Shown: positions 26,389 to 38,556 of the stretch, piece by piece | How positions within the stretch are numbered: the stretch's first letter is position 1 | How the letters are laid out: the number at the start of each line of letters is the position of its first letter | Assembly (NCBI GenBank): GCA_907165135.1 | Contig: OU015569.1 | Location: forward strand, 12,586,501-12,650,500 | Length of the DNA stretch: 64,000 bases | Source of the DNA: Oikopleura dioica | Lineage: Eukaryota; Chordata; Appendicularia; Copelata; Oikopleuridae | Direction: 5' to 3' | Made by a program: the position numbers and the translations under genes | Notes under the pieces: model-generated | Databases searched by the model: none | Told to the model about the DNA's origin: nothing | Seen by the model: only the letters and a program-made list of their open reading frames with translations

Positions 26389-29300
26389 ATGTCGTCTGGA
26401 TTTTTCTCCGAGAAAGAAGCCGAACAGAATCGAATTTCTAGGCAGAAAGAATGGGAAAGAGTCAGAAAACCGAATGATCCGAAAGAAGCGCCGCTTGACC
26501 AGCTCAAAAACGCAAGGTACACCCTTAATTTTTCTTTTTTTTTTTATTTTTCTGTCCAGTTAAATTTATTTGGATAGTTTATACATTTTTAATTATTATT
26601 AAATTTTTTAAATTCATTAATAAAAAAATTAACTCGTCGGCGATCAATAGACCAATAATTTGGAATATTTTTTAATATTTTTTGAAATATGCGAAACTCG
26701 CTTCTGTGACCAAATTATTGTTCGAACTGCCCGAAAGGTTAAATTTAAAAATTTTGATTTTCAAAAAAATGTCGGAAAATTCAGAAATCGGTCGATTATT
26801 GGACAATTTTCATCAAAACATTTGAATTTTATAGATTTTATTCACTGACCAGATGATTGGCTTTGCTCTCGGAATGGGTTAAATTAATTATTTTTAGTTT
26901 GAAACAATTAAATTCTTCGAAAATTGGCTGATTTTTTGACATTCGTTTTGCAATTTTCGTCATTATTAAAAGATTTTGTTTTTTGACCGGAAAATTGGTC
27001 ATTTTTTAAATTTTGTGTTGAGGCCACTTCACCAGCAGCTAGAAGAAAATCGCGTGGCGGAACAGGAAGCTCTGAACGACTCATTGGCGCTGAGTGAGTT
27101 TTTAACTTTTGAAATAAAAATTTCACTTTTGCTAATAAAATCTAAAAATCCATTCAGAAAACCAAATCAGGGGGCTCAATGAAGACGAAACGGCGTATTT
27201 GAACTCGGTCTCCAATGCCGAAATGAAAATCGAGAGGGAACGGCAGAGAGAAGCGGATCTTCTTATTGGCGCGCTCAAGCGAAATCAGGAATGCGTTTTT
27301 TAAGAATTTAAGAATTTTTAAAATAGGTCAATCAAATTGCTGCATTTAGGCTGAGAAACTATGCAGCAATTTGATTGGCCACGGAAAAAAAGAACTTATG
27401 GTTATTTTTTCTACACTTGCTCCTTTTGATAATGAACCTTTCCATCAAGGGTTTCTAATTGGTCGATTAGGGCCACGGTAGATCACAGCCAATCAGAGGC
27501 CTTGGATGGAAATTTTCATTATCAAAGGAAGCCGCTGTAGATAAGAGATAGCCTTAGTTCTGTTTCCGATCTGGCAAATGAACTTTCTACGCTTGCTTTT
27601 TCCGATAATGAAGATTTCCATCCAAGGTCCTGATTGGTTGATTTTGACGCTTATTCCTTAGCTGATCAGAAGCCATGGATTGAAGTTTCGTTATCAAAAG
27701 AAGCCACTGTAGATTAGGATACCCTTAGTCATGTTTCCTAACCCTGAGTCTATCTACAGACTGTAGACTACAGTACCCAATCAAAATTTCTAGATCAGTA
27801 ATAATAGCAAATGTGTACAAAGTATTTTTAGAGCTCAAAATATAAAATTCCCAATTAAAAAAAAAACGTATGAAGAGCTCTTATTCGATCAGAAACGACG
27901 CGACTAAACCAGTTTTAGTTGAAAAGTCGAAGCTTTCAGAAACGGGTTTATTTCTTCTTTTTTCGATCTTGGACAGCTCGATTGGGCCGTAAATTAAGCG
28001 AAAGTGAACCCTTGTTCTGATGAAAATGGAAAAAGAAAGAAGAAACAATCCTCGCTCCTCGCGGGAGCAATAAAAAGAAAGTCAGAGTGGTTAGTTTCTC
28101 TTTTTACAGTTATTACAGTTAATGGTACTTTTTATTAATGAACCAGATTGATCTGTCGCAAGTTACTCTTACAGACTTGCAGTTACAGTTACCAGAGTTG
28201 TAATTTTTTCTGAGTCAGCTGAAAAATCAGGCTTTTCTAGTCGGGCTCGGCTCCGATTGAGCCAGCTCAGCTCAATAGCGCTAAAAACGAGCTCGCTCAA
28301 TTGAAGCTGAAGCTCAGCTCAGAATCACGAATATGAGCTAGCTCAGCTTGAGCCAACTCAGCTCAAAAGCGCTAAAATTGAGTCTGCGCTATTCGAGCCA
28401 GCTTAGCTCAGCTCCAATTGAACCAGCTCAGCTCAAATGAAATGAAGGTCAGCTTGAGTATAAACTCAATTTGAGCTAGAGCTCAGCGAAGAATATTGAA
28501 AACTGGAGCCTGAGACGAATCTAAAGCTCAAGATAAAAAAAAGTACAACTCTGAGTCAGAGTCTCTGACTGTAACTGTCGATTCTAACTCGTGTGATCGG
28601 AACTGTGCTCCAAGTTCGAGATGAAAACGTCGAGAAAGAATTTTCGCCTTTGCGCGAATTGAGCCACCCTGAACAGTTTCGTTTTTACAGTAAGATTCAA
28701 AAGGTCCTTTTTACCGTTCGTGATGCATAAACTTTTCTATCAGTTTGTCAATTTTCGTTTCATTCTCGCTCGCTGAATTTCGTTCATTTACACTGTAAAA
28801 ATGACTGTTATTTCTTACCTCTAGTAACGCTCATTTGAAAACTTTCTCCGACTGCTTTTAGTTTTCGTAAGTTTGAGTCTGTAAAGAGAAATATTGATAG
28901 AGACACCCTAAGCTTCAATAAATGGGAACCCCTAACTTCTCGAAATAAGCGAGCTTGGCTCAGTAACCTGTGAAGAAAGCCTGCGTCAAGGTCTGATTGA
29001 TCTCCAATGAAAAGCCGCGGACCCTGACTCAGGTTTTCTACACAGGCTAATGAGCCCAGCAAGCGAGTTAACAATTTAGGGCGGATTCGCTGAAGATTTA
29101 TCGACAATTTAACGATTGACTTACGAATTAATCTAATTTCTTCGCTTCTGATTCTATTCAGCTCATCTATCGTCATTTTTTCCAGCTTTCTAGCGCCGGA
29201 AATCAATTTCAATCTTCAAATCTCTGAACTGACCTTTTACTTTTTCGAGATTTTCTTTCCAACATCAAGCTTTTCTTGGTTTCTTTTTCTTCAAAATTTT

Positions 29301-31285
29301 TATTTTTTCTCCTCTTTTTTTTGCGTACGGCAGTGCTGCAGTTGAGTAGATCTGGCGGCGTTATGAGAACTTGATTTTACCTAAAAAAGACCGACTATTG
29401 ACCGCGACTATTAATTTTGCTGGTTGATTAGAGTGGCGCCGATTTTCCATCTGATTCTCATCAATTATTCTTTTACTTTCGACTTGATCGAAAAGTGAAG
29501 GATCAAGTGTTAGAGAATCAGGCCAGCAAAACCTGTAAATCAAATTCTCCCGACTCTTTTTTTGACAAATCTACGGTCAAAGTCGAACTCGTTTCGAGCA
29601 TTGATCTCAAATCAGAATCTTCAATTTTAATCCAAAGTTCATTTTCAGGGTGTCAACATAGGAATATCTTTTTACATCCTTTGAACACCAATTAAGATCT
29701 TTAACGGAATCGAAAAGCCGCTTTCTGCCGCTTTGAGCAGAAAGACGTGCAAAAGCCGCAGTTTATGTGGCTTAAGTTTTCTTTTACAGGGACGCTTTGC
29801 TGACCTAAAATAAGGCCATTGCCATTTTAATTGTAGAACTGACTCAAGCCGAGAACCCGCTTGCAACTTCGAGCAAAAAAAGTTAAAAAGCCGGAGAAGC
29901 ACGGCTATTATATTTGTTCTTTGAAGCCGCAAGCGTATTCTCGAGTTGAATCAGTTCTACAGTTAGCTTGATGATACCTTTATTTACTGTAAGAAAAGCT
30001 TCCCCTTCAAATAAAATTCAAGCCGCGCAAAGAGCGGCTCTTTTTTGTCTTTTTGCGCGAAGCCGCAAAAGCCAATTCTGTACCCAGTACTTCATTTGCT
30101 CCCTTTTTACCTCTTTTTTAATAATTTTCTAGCGGTATTGAAAATGGATGTTAACTTTTCTTTTGAACTTTTTCAAAATCGTGTAATACTCTCTTTCATT
30201 TGAATCTACTTTTGATTGTGATTTCGGCGACTAGATGGCGTTATCGATGCTAATTAATAAATTTTAAATCGGTGGACAGATTGAATCGACGATTCGGCCA
30301 TCAGTTTTCATGTTTCGGGCTGTAACACTCTTTTAATTTTAATTCAGTCTTTTTCGCTGATTTTACGGCGTTCTTTCGAAGTCGCATTTCTTTAATTTTC
30401 TTTAAAAAATTGAATATTAATCAAAACACTCAGTTATAAAGAAATGAGTAGTTTAGGGGTTAATACTGGCCTAACGCTCGGGAACCTGTGTGGGAAACCT
30501 GAGTCAGGGTTCGGAAGGACTGAAAAACAAATTTATAATAGCTCTTTTGGGACCCTGACTCAGGTTTTCTTCACAGGTTGCCAAGCCAAGGTCGTTGTTT
30601 TTGAGCGGAAATAAACCTGCTTGGCTGCTTGATAAAAACTCAAAAAAGCTCTTGACAGGAGAAGGATTAAATTATCTAGTTCAACCCTCAACCACTTGGA
30701 TTTAACATTTTTCTTCAGTGGAAAAGCCGAAAAACTCGATCAACCAAAACCAAAAAGCCAAAAAGAAGAGAACGCCTCTCCAAAGAAAGTCCCAAGCGCT
30801 GCCAATCTTTCCGCTGCTGTCAGATCTGCCGATTCAAACTCTAGTTCAAATTCAGCTTCCAAAACCTCGCAAATTTCAAATAACGAGCCCTCCGCGCTAT
30901 TGTCTTTAGGAGCGCAGTACAGGTAAACTTTTACTGGCTTTATATCTCCACATGGACTCGGCAACCCGTGTAGAAACCTGAGTCAGGGTCCTTAAAGAGC
31001 TCTAATCCGTCAAGGATAGCGTCGCGAAAGCCGCCTGCGGCTTTTGAGTAAAAAAAACGCCTTAAAAGGTAGATTCTCGTGGCTTTTCCTCGAAGCCGCA
31101 AGCGGCTTTTCGGTTTTAACTAGTTCTCGAACGGGTCCTTGATTTCATTGGCTCGCGTGTCAACTCAAAATTCTAGCGACTCCGACGACGACGAAAGAAA
31201 AAACAGCGACACAAGTGACTCTGACGAAGACTCCGACGGCGTCGAACTCAGGCCGAGCTCAAACGAGCAAAAACTCGAAAACTAA
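26389..31285 (+). CDS. PSME3IP1: PSME3-interacting protein (NIP30/FAM192A family)
   Basis: In mammals this nuclear protein binds the PA28-gamma proteasome activator. N-terminal exons 26389-26516, 27023-27093 and 27158-about 27290 encode the NIP30 domain: FFSEKEAEQNRISRQKEWER, VRKPNDPKEAP, RPLHQQLEENR, and KNQIRGLNEDETAYLNSVS. Exons 30719-30922 and 31177-31285 encode a Lys/Ser-rich linker and the conserved C-terminal LLSLGAQYSDSDDDERKNS, like the family's [20 protein letters not shown], ending in an acidic Ser/Asp tail. The third exon runs into a stop at 27303. The splice to 30719 (phase 2) has no GT donor; CA|GG or a missed exon would be needed. The intervening 3.4 kb contains an opposite-strand gene and many repeats. 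Alternatively the first three exons make a short 114-residue product. Confidence 0.75.
27329..27380. repeat. Short hairpin after the NIP30 domain exon
   Basis: GGTCAATCAAATTGCTGCAT pairs with ATGCAGCAATTTGATTGGCC with a 12-nt loop, 26 nt downstream of the in-frame stop at 27303. Confidence 0.75.
27408..27720. repeat. Two tandem copies of a 130-nt inverted repeat
   Basis: Each copy starts CTTGCTCCTTTTGATAATGA or a variant with TTCCATCAAGG, and ends with the inverse, CCATGGATTGAAGTT.. TTATCAAAAGAAGCC.. CTGTAGAT. Central parts contain CTAATTGGTCGATT and CAGCCAATCAGAGG. Confidence 0.65.
28235..28512. repeat. AGCTCAGCTC-rich array
   Basis: Dense degenerate repetition of GAGCCAGCTCAGCTCAA and TTGAGCTAGCTC. 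A weaker relative lies at 57320-57480. Confidence 0.7.
28819..29346 (-). CDS. Lysine-rich small protein gene inside the PSME3IP1 intron (partial model)
   Basis: Exons about 29346-29234, 29189-29125 and 28878-28819 agree in phase with GT-AG junctions. Product: KKKRRKNKNFEEKETKK.. LERKSRKSKRKLEKMTIDEL, NRIRSEEIRLI, then HSNLRKLKAVGESFQMSVTR. The first exon's start and the last exon are not resolved; an acceptor CTGTTCAG at about 28672 could begin one. A palindromic element occupies the second intron. Charged, probably helical; no family recognised. It lies on the strand opposite to PSME3IP1. Confidence 0.4.
28951..29060. repeat. Palindromic AP-1-site element
   Basis: GGCTCAGTAACCTGTGAAGA, GTCAAGGTCTG, then GACCCTGACTCAGGTTTTCT. 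It lies in the intron of the small lysine-rich gene. Confidence 0.75.
29829..29965. repeat. Inverted repeat with GAAGCCGC stems
   Basis: AATTGTAGAACTGACTCAA pairs with TTGAATCAGTTCTACAGTT. AAGCCGC-type words lie between and just outside. It may be a distant relative of the AP-1-site elements. Confidence 0.5.
30474..30597. repeat. Palindromic AP-1-site element
   Basis: CTCGGGAACCTGTGTGGGAA, CCTGAGTCAGGG and the inverse GGGACCCTGACTCAGGTTTT. Confidence 0.85.
30956..31140. repeat. Palindromic AP-1-site element, right arm eroded
   Basis: CTCGGCAACCCGTGTAGAAA CCTGAGTCAGGGTCC and an inner GCCGCCTGCGGCTTTT / AAGCCGCAAGCGGCTTTTC hairpin lie inside the last PSME3IP1 intron. Confidence 0.7.
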
Positions 31286-31787
31286 AAACCTCTTCGAAAA
31301 ACCAAAAAACTTAAAGCCGCTTTCCAAAACCACCGCCTTTATTGAGTTCTTCTCGCAGCGAATTCCTTGCTCTGGGCAGACTAGTCAGATTTGCTCACGG
31401 CCTCAAAGGCTGACTTTTTCCAGCTTGCAATAATTTATCGTTCATGAATTTAAAGAATGAACAAGTTCTTCTGTTTTAGATTGATTTTGTTGAAAAAAAG
31501 AAAGGAAGGAAAAGGAAGAACCAAAATAAATAAACGATCGCCTAGAAGCCCATGAAAATTTATCCAGCAAGATGTTGACGACTGAAAACTTCTCTTTAGT
31601 AAGACTCACTTTTCATCATAAATTAACTGCTATATCGACCCGAGGACACCTAAATTACTGGAAAGGGGTCTAAATGGGGGTTTCCGTATCAACCAAAAGC
31701 AAGAATTCTTTGTTTTAGCCAGTAAATACTACAAGAAACAAGCCCGCTTATGTGGGTTGAAACCTGGTCCTAACGGTTCATTTCTAG

Positions 31788-33311
31788 CTGGCTGTTCTGA
31801 TACCTATCCACTTTTGCGCCGTCTTCGTTTTATTCCCGTCAATCCTCTCCCATGCCTCGATCGTCCCTTTGCTCAAAGACAAAGACTTCTTCTCCCGCCT
31901 CAGAATGGCCAACACCTGCTGCTCAACCTATGTCAACACAAGTACGTCCCCTCTTCCTCCCACCACCAATAATTTCAATTCTAGCGCTTGCTTTTCTATC
32001 CCTCTGGATTGTTTACAACGACGAAGAGACAATTAAAGATCCCGTGAATGGTAGTTCGCCAATCTCGCGATTTTCGCTCATTTTATCACTCAGGAATCGG
32101 ATCATTCAAGTACCTTTTTCTCGATCAGTTATTTTTTCTCAGAATTCGCTTGCTTTTCTCTCTCTTTTCTGGGCCCGTGTCTAGCAGTTCTAGACAAGAA
32201 CGAGAAATGACGCGATTTCGTCCGCAAATGCTAGGTTTACTACAGTTTAATTGAGACAGACGATGATCCAGGCTCTCAGCTTTCTTGCTTATGATATCCT
32301 GATACTCGCCCTACCTCTCATCAGACACCACTTTTTCCCAGACTACTCGGCCGAAGAAATGGCCAAAATGGACAAATCGCTTCAGTACTTGGTTGATGAC
32401 AGAATACAACCAAAGAGTGTCACTCCACTCAAAGTTCTCTTATGCAAGTAAGTTTGCACAAATTCACCTTTTTTAGGTCACCTAACCTAGAAAAGCCGGA
32501 TTTTTAATGAAATACAGCAGCTACAAATCAAACTTGTTAGTTAGGCTAGTAATTACGCCTTATTTCAGAGAATGGGACAACAAAAGTCCGAAGGAGCGCT
32601 ACTCCTTCCTCGGGCACCACTTGACGGCATTCCTGTCTTTCTGGTGGATCCTCTCTAATGACCAGCTTCTTTACCTTGCGAATCACAGACTCATTGCCGA
32701 GCTTTCAACGCCTTTCCTCAACCTCATGGTTCTAGCCGACAACATACCTTCAGTTCCTGTTTTATTTATTGACATCCTCAAGATTAGGTACAGTAATCTT
32801 TCCATATGCTATAGCTTCAAAATTGACGCATCATCTGACCTATCCGAGGTCATCTCACCTCAAATGATCTTGTATCTTGAGGTCAGGTTGCTTTAAAATG
32901 TCATATTTCGTTCAGAAAAAGGTCACATAACTTAGGATAACCTCAAGAATGAGCTATATAAAGTCAGGTGACATTTCCGTCCCTGCATGACCCCAAATGA
33001 CCTTCGAAGAGAGTCTGTTTGCCTTGATTAACCTTGATTTGCTACTAGTTCTAGTCATAAAATTCGATAATCAATAATTTCTGTTTTGTAGCTTCTCGAT
33101 CGTATTTATCTCCTGCCGAATGCTGACGGCTCCCTTCTTCTGGGGCACGGTGATTTCCGTCGACCTGGGCGACGTGCCCTTCTGGCCACGCATCCTCCAG
33201 ACTCTAGCGCCGGCTCTGCTCGACGTCCTCAACATCTACTGGGCGCAGAAAATCATCTACAAACTAATCAGAGCGCTAAAACGAGTCGAATCCAGCGTCG
33301 GATACGACTAA
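31788..33311 (+). CDS. TLC-domain multipass membrane protein (TLCD4/TMEM56-like)
   Basis: TRAM-LAG1-CLN8 family proteins act in lipid handling at ER and other membranes; TLCD4-type function is poorly known. Exons 31788-31941, 31985-32109, 32260-32447, 32569-32787 and 33092-33311 close to 301 residues from the first readable codon; a short first exon with the ATG is missing. Domain order: TM helix LAVLIPIHFCAVFVLFPSIL, DFFSRLRMANTCCSTYVNT, IVYNDEETIKDPVNG (the family's DP..G loop), SFLAYDILILALPLI, LGHHLTAFLSFWWIL, ELSTPFLNLMVLAD, SCRMLTAPFFWGTV, and a last helix ending in a Lys/Arg tail. Introns are 43-304 nt and GT-AG. Confidence 0.75.
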
Positions 33312-34800
33312 AATCTTACTTAAAATTTTAACTAAAAAATAATACAATTCAGCTTATCTAAAAGTTTAAAATATCATTTAGTATTCTTTTTGTCATTTTT
33401 AATTAATTATTATTTCTCGTGGAACATGTACTTACTGCGGATTCTTCAAGTGTCGTTAAAAAATTAAATAATTATTTAAAAAATTCAACAAAAATCGAAA
33501 CTAAAAAACGCCTATCCGTCAGAATTGTATTTACCGGAACACTTGAAACTTAAAAACACTCTTCCAATTTTAAATTGTTGATTTGGCTTCTCCCTTTCTC
33601 TTTCCGCGCGTGTAATTTTTCTATGTCACCCTGCATACACTGACAGTCCACTGTATCTCACAAGAAAAAGAAAAACTACTAAACTCACGAAAACTGATTC
33701 TGTCAAGAACGATTTTGAGGTTTCAGATCTAAAACAAGCACACTCCTTTTTGTTACGGGCCTTTTATAATCGACTTTTGAAACTGAGTTATCATGGTCAC
33801 ACTCTAATTTGATCGAACGTATGAACGTTGTTCCTCTCAAAGAAAAAATTAAGGGTCTCCCTTTTAAATTGAAAATTTTGGACTTGAACATCAAGCCTTT
33901 TTCAAATCCAAAATTTGAAATAATAAAGGGGACCCTTTATTTCTTGCTATGCTAGGGACTAAATAGAGGTTTAAATCCCATTCGTAAGAAAAAAGGTTGT
34001 CACTATGTTAACTCAGCTAGAAAACCGACCACGTGATGTGTCTATCCTTCCAACTTAACATCTAAAAGAATCAGTACCACAACAATATGTTACCTACTGG
34101 GTAGTTTTTAAAACTCAACTTGCTATTTTTCACTATTTCCCGACCCTCTTTTTACTATTTGAAATTCAAAAATGACTATTTTATTTTATTTACTATTTTC
34201 AATTTCCAATTTTACTATTTCATTCAAAGTAGCGAAAAACGTCACTTGTGTTTCCACTCGTTGAAAACTAAAAGAATTCTCGTATTCAAGCAATACAAGA
34301 AAAAGTCGACAAAGTGTTTATCCGTCTGTATTTATTATTATAAACAACAGTTTGTATTTTATCAAAGTGCAGTCTTTCACTAGAAAATCTGTTTTTTTCT
34401 GGAAGAAGTCATCTTTGCATTTTTCAACAATACCTCCGCTTGACCGTCAAGCTGCAAATAATATATTAAATAAACATGCTTGCCCAATTATCTAAATTAT
34501 CTCTGAAAAAGCTCTAGTGGACGATTTATATCTGATGAGATGTCTCAGTATTATATTTTCAGAAAGCGTTGACCCAGAGCTTTAACATTTGTCAGGGTCA
34601 TGTTCTTTTTAGGGTCAATTGAGGTCAGTTGACCCTTCAAAGGTCGCCTGAACTTGAAAAATGTGATAGCTATGGGTGTAAGATCTCTGAAAACATATGC
34701 TTGTGTCTAATATCTGTTACAGTTGCTCCTCTAGAACTTTTGTTCTCGAAGCAGATGGATAACATGATTCCCTCTTTCAGAAATTGTTTAAAATACAATA
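33312..34800. other. Intergenic AT-rich stretch
   Basis: Contains an imperfect inverted repeat at 33845-33935 (AATTAAGGGTCTCCC and GGGGACCCTTTATTT) and GGTCA-rich words near 34590-34660. Open frames at 34120-34383 and elsewhere are AT-biased and unconvincing. Confidence 0.5.
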
Positions 34801-35695
34801 ATGCACGACATTGATTTGTCGAGACTTCCGATCGAGAAGGAATACTCGGAGAACATCAACAGAAGCATGCAAGTTCCATCGTCGATAACGTAAGCCCCAA
34901 ATTCAAAGCTGCTAGTAACATTGACTGTAAGCCAGTTTAGCGAGTAGCGGGGGGAGCAGTAGCGATTCCGAAAGTCGGCGAAGAAGCGGCGCTAGAACAA
35001 ACTCGACTCTGGAACTGATGAAGGCGCCGAAAGTCATTTCCCCTTTTGGAGCAGAAGAAGAGGCGGAAATTGAGCCGAGGAGCTTTTCGCCCGCTCGGGA
35101 AAGCTACAGGCACAAAAGAACGGCACACACAGGGAGAAGCGATCCTTGGGCTCATCTGCCGGCCACATACGAATTCGACAATTTGGAAATGAAGGCGCCG
35201 GCGAGAAGGATCAGAGCAGACTCCCGCGACGACGAAGGGACACCTCAGCGACCGACGATCCGGGGCATTTACTCGTCGAATTTTGAAGCGATGACGATGG
35301 CGAGCGAGGAGCTCTCGGATCTGAACGAACAGCTGCTCAAGGACCTCGACAAAACGGCGGAAAATGAAAAGCTGAGGAAGCAGATCTTCAAGATTAACAG
35401 AGTAAGTAATCTGTTACTTACTTGTCGCTTTCGGTTAGGGTTAGGGACCATGTGGCCTCGATTAGCAAAAGAAAGGTCAAGATAAGAACCTTGAGCCTTA
35501 TTATCTGAGCTCAATTGACCTCAAATATACCAAATATGATCGTAAAATATGGTAAGTTTACTAACTATCATTTCGCAGAAACTCCTGACGCACGAGAAGC
35601 AAATGGCGGCGATGCAGCAGAAACTGACGCTCTTCGCAGCAATCTTCGGCAGCGTCTGTCTCGGTGCGCTCATGTATCAACTTCGGCGTCCCTGA
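34801..35695 (+). CDS. MFF: Mitochondrial fission factor homologue
   Basis: MFF is a tail-anchored outer mitochondrial/peroxisomal membrane receptor for the DRP1 fission GTPase. Exons 34801-34889, 34936-35401 and 35579-35695 close to 223 aa. The N-terminal repeat DIDLSRLPIEKEYSENINRS, then MQVPSSIT matches the family's EYTEGISQRMRVPEKL. A Ser/Arg-rich middle follows (SSSDSESRRRSGAR), then a coiled coil DLNEQLLKDLDKTAENEKLR, KQIFKINRKLLTHEKQ, matching RRQIIKLNRRLQLLEEE. The tail anchor is LTLFAAIFGSVCLGALMYQL, followed by RRP. The acceptor at 34935 (GCCAG|T) is chosen over the later TTTAG because only it keeps the frame. Introns are 46 and 177 nt. Confidence 0.8.
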
Positions 35696-36833
35696 AGACT
35701 CCGTCAAATCTGCCAAAGAGCATTTTTAATTTATTTATGAAAAAAGGAAGATCCACACAATGTCATCCACAGTTCGTAAACTCACTTCTTTTCAACTCAA
35801 CCAATCGTGAACTCTTCAACAATTACTACTTTTATTTTTACTGTGCAAAACTTAATACTGTCTTGTCTTTTAAATTAATTCTTGCTTTTAAAAACTACTT
35901 TCAATAAAGATCAATTTATCCAGATTACAAAATTTTAGTCAAATTTATGCTCTGTGGAGGATAAATTGAAAAGTAACGAATTCAGACAGGCTGCATCACT
36001 TTTCAAGCAGGATTTTTATAGCAAACGAGATAAGGGGCTCCAATTTTAACGGTCAATTCCTCTCCGTTTGTACCCTTTTCACGGATTTACTCAACGAAAT
36101 TAGCAAGAACTTGAAAACTAAATCCATTGAATATTTGGCTTAGGGGGGTCGACGAGAATCGGGATTTTTCAACCAAAATTCCGGAAAAACCAGCATTGAA
36201 TGAAAAATTCTGATTGGTCAGGTGACTAGAAAAGGGTTTGAAAAATACAGCGGCGAAAACTAGAAAAAATTTGTCAAGAAAAATGGGCGTAATCGTGTCT
36301 CAAAGTGGACCCCAAATTGCAATTTTGCCAATTTTCCGATTTTTTCGCTATTTATTTTCTGTCACATTTAGTAATGGAGTGCACGAAATTCCTGCAAAAA
36401 CTCGGGAAACTCGTTGCCGCTGTCTTCTAAATACCCTTCTGTTCTCACGTGATAAGTCAAAATATATTTACAGAATCTGGTTTTTCGGGAAAATTGGTTT
36501 AAAAATTCTGATTCTCGTCGACCCGCCCCTTAAAAAATCGTTGTTGTCTCCGAAATCGCGAAAAGCATAGAATAATTTTTGTTTGAAATTGACAATGTTC
36601 GCTTTCCAAAAGTGGAGGGTTGGAGCGGAAGTGGCGAAACGTGCACCTGTACTTGCTTGTGCTAGTTGAGTGAGTCTGCCCAGCGGGCCCAGCCTGGCTT
36701 CTTCGATTGGCCCCTCCCGCGATGGAATGTCTTTGAGCAGGTGCACTCAACTATAAATTCTCTGCTCAACCCTTTTCTCGAATTAGCAGCAAACCGAAAA
36801 TCCACTCTAGAGAGCAACAAAACCAATTATGGC
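35696..36833. other. Intergenic with TIR element and GC-rich segment
   Basis: A TIR element (36147-36533) is followed at 36600-36790 by a GC-richer stretch that could be the promoter and 5' UTR of the first TANC exon. Minus-strand open frames there are probably by-products of the composition. Confidence 0.45.
36147..36533. mobile_element. Second copy of the TCGACGAGAATC TIR element
   Basis: Left end GGGGGGTCGACGAGAATCGG and right end TTCTCGTCGACCCGCCCCTT are inverted, and GAAAAATACAGCGGCGAAAA follows inside. It is about 280 nt shorter than the copy at 10898-11567. Confidence 0.75.
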
Positions 36834-36882
36834 ATGAAGAAGCTACGAAGAGCGCTTTCCTTCTCCTCCCTCTCGGGAAAAG
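36834..36882 (+). CDS. Candidate alternative first exon (TANC gene)
   Basis: ATG opens MKKLRRALSFSSLSGKG up to a donor GGAAAAG|GTTCG, phase 1. The second candidate first exon at 38211-38274 has the same exit phase, so both could join the exon at 39279. The basic/Ser sequence RRALSFSS looks like a phosphorylation site. It could instead start an unrelated gene. Confidence 0.4.
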
Positions 36883-37731
36883 GTTCGTTCACTTTTTCTG
36901 CCTTTGTCGTGCTCATAAATAATTATCCAAAAACATAACCGTAAATCCCCTTTTCGATAATAATTAGATCATTATTAACCAACAACTATTTATACACTCA
37001 TTTTCAAGCTCGAAATAAGGGTATCTAAATAGCTTTTTGACGGTTTGATCGAAGGACTGTTTGCAATTACTGTATTTGATGTGGAGCAAAAGAGGATTTG
37101 CTCCAAGTAAACAGGCTCTGTTGGAAACGGTCTCGAGTAATTTATTAAATGGATCAATACATTCGAGGGCTTATCCAGGATTTTGATCTTCGGGAATTTG
37201 AAGATCCTTTTCAAACAAGAATTTTTGGAAAATAAATTAATCCACTCACTGAAATCACACGCTTTTTATTTGACTTTAATCCGGAAATCGGGCGAAAATT
37301 TATTACACGCGGCGCAGCGCAATCACTCTTGCAGAAAACACGCTCTTTTTTATTTTTATGAAATCTTGGAAATTAACTGTAAAACTGTAAAATTGAAATG
37401 CTCAGAGGAATATTTCAGCTTGGCAGGATTCTCAGGGACTTTTACTTTTTAGGTAATCATCTTCACAAGGCTTCCCAAAGGCGGTTAAAAATACTCTTGG
37501 CAGATAATACAGGTGACACCCTTAAATTTTTTTGCTTGTTTCTGTCTACTGGAGCATCCTACAGTACGTCTAAGTTTTCTAATCCACAGATAGAATAAAA
37601 GAGGAAACTTTTCTTGACTTGAATCATTAATATTAAGACGGTGACACCCTTAAAATCACTAGAAGCCATGATCAATTACAGTTGTACGCGATTCGAGACG
37701 AATCATTCGACTCAAGAAAGGCTTCCTCAAC

Positions 37732-38556
37732 CTGGGAGCGGCAACCTGTGTAGAAGAATCTGAAAACCTGAGTCAGGGGCTTCCTTTCTTCAAAGGTCTT
37801 TCAAGGCCCTGATTCAGGTTCCAGCGCCCAGATTGAAGGATTTTTTGAGTCGAATGATTCGACACGAATCGCGTACAACTGTTACTGTAATTGATAGTGC
37901 CTTCTATCTGTAGACAGGAAGCCATAAATGACGCAGAAAGAGGAAAAGCGGAAATGGGCAAATTCTAAAACTGGTTCGAGCTGTTCCTTGGGAGGGCGCC
38001 GCAAGTCGGGGTTCCGAATCGCCAATCGAAATCACCGACGGGAAAAATTTTCTTCTCGTTTTTTTCTTTTTTCCCACGCGCCGAAAATGATTTTTAAAAA
38101 ATGAGTTTGGCGCATTGAATTTTCTGAAAAGAGAAAGTTGAAAACAAGAAAGAAAGAAAAAGAAAAGATTACAGTCAGATTACAGAGATTTTCGTAAAAA
38201 GAAAGAAAAAATGAATATTGCGCTTGATGGAGTTAAGAAATTGCGACAGCTTCAGAGTCAAGCTAATTTTACAGGTATTTTTATACAGAGAATCGTGAAT
38301 GGTAGTTCCCATGGAAATTAAGCTTGAATTCTAGAGCTTTTGTGATTATTACCAATCTAATGATTTTGATTGAAAAATAAAGACTTTGATTGATTATTTT
38401 TCTGAGCTGGGAACCTGACTCAGGGACAGGGACCCTGACTCAGGGTTAGGTCTTTTTCGAATTCTAGTGAAGGCGCGGTGCGGCTTTGTTTTTTAAAAAG
38501 CCGCTACGCGGCTTATTTTCAAGGGGTTTTCAGGACTCTCTGTACTAAGATTCCTG
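37732..38556. repeat. Two diverged palindromic AP-1-site elements
   Basis: Copy at 37732-37832 (GGGAGCGGCAACCTGTGTAG, CCTGAGTCAGGGG, CCTGATTCAGG) and a degenerate one at 38406-38556 with two CCTGACTCAGGG words and AAGCCGCTACGCGGCTT. The candidate TANC exon at 38211-38274 lies between them. Confidence 0.65.

Noticed and set aside
30000-30060. AAGCCGC/GCGGCTTTTTT hairpins as bacterial-type terminators
   Set aside because: They recur inside the palindromic elements and in introns of animal genes, so they belong to the repeats.
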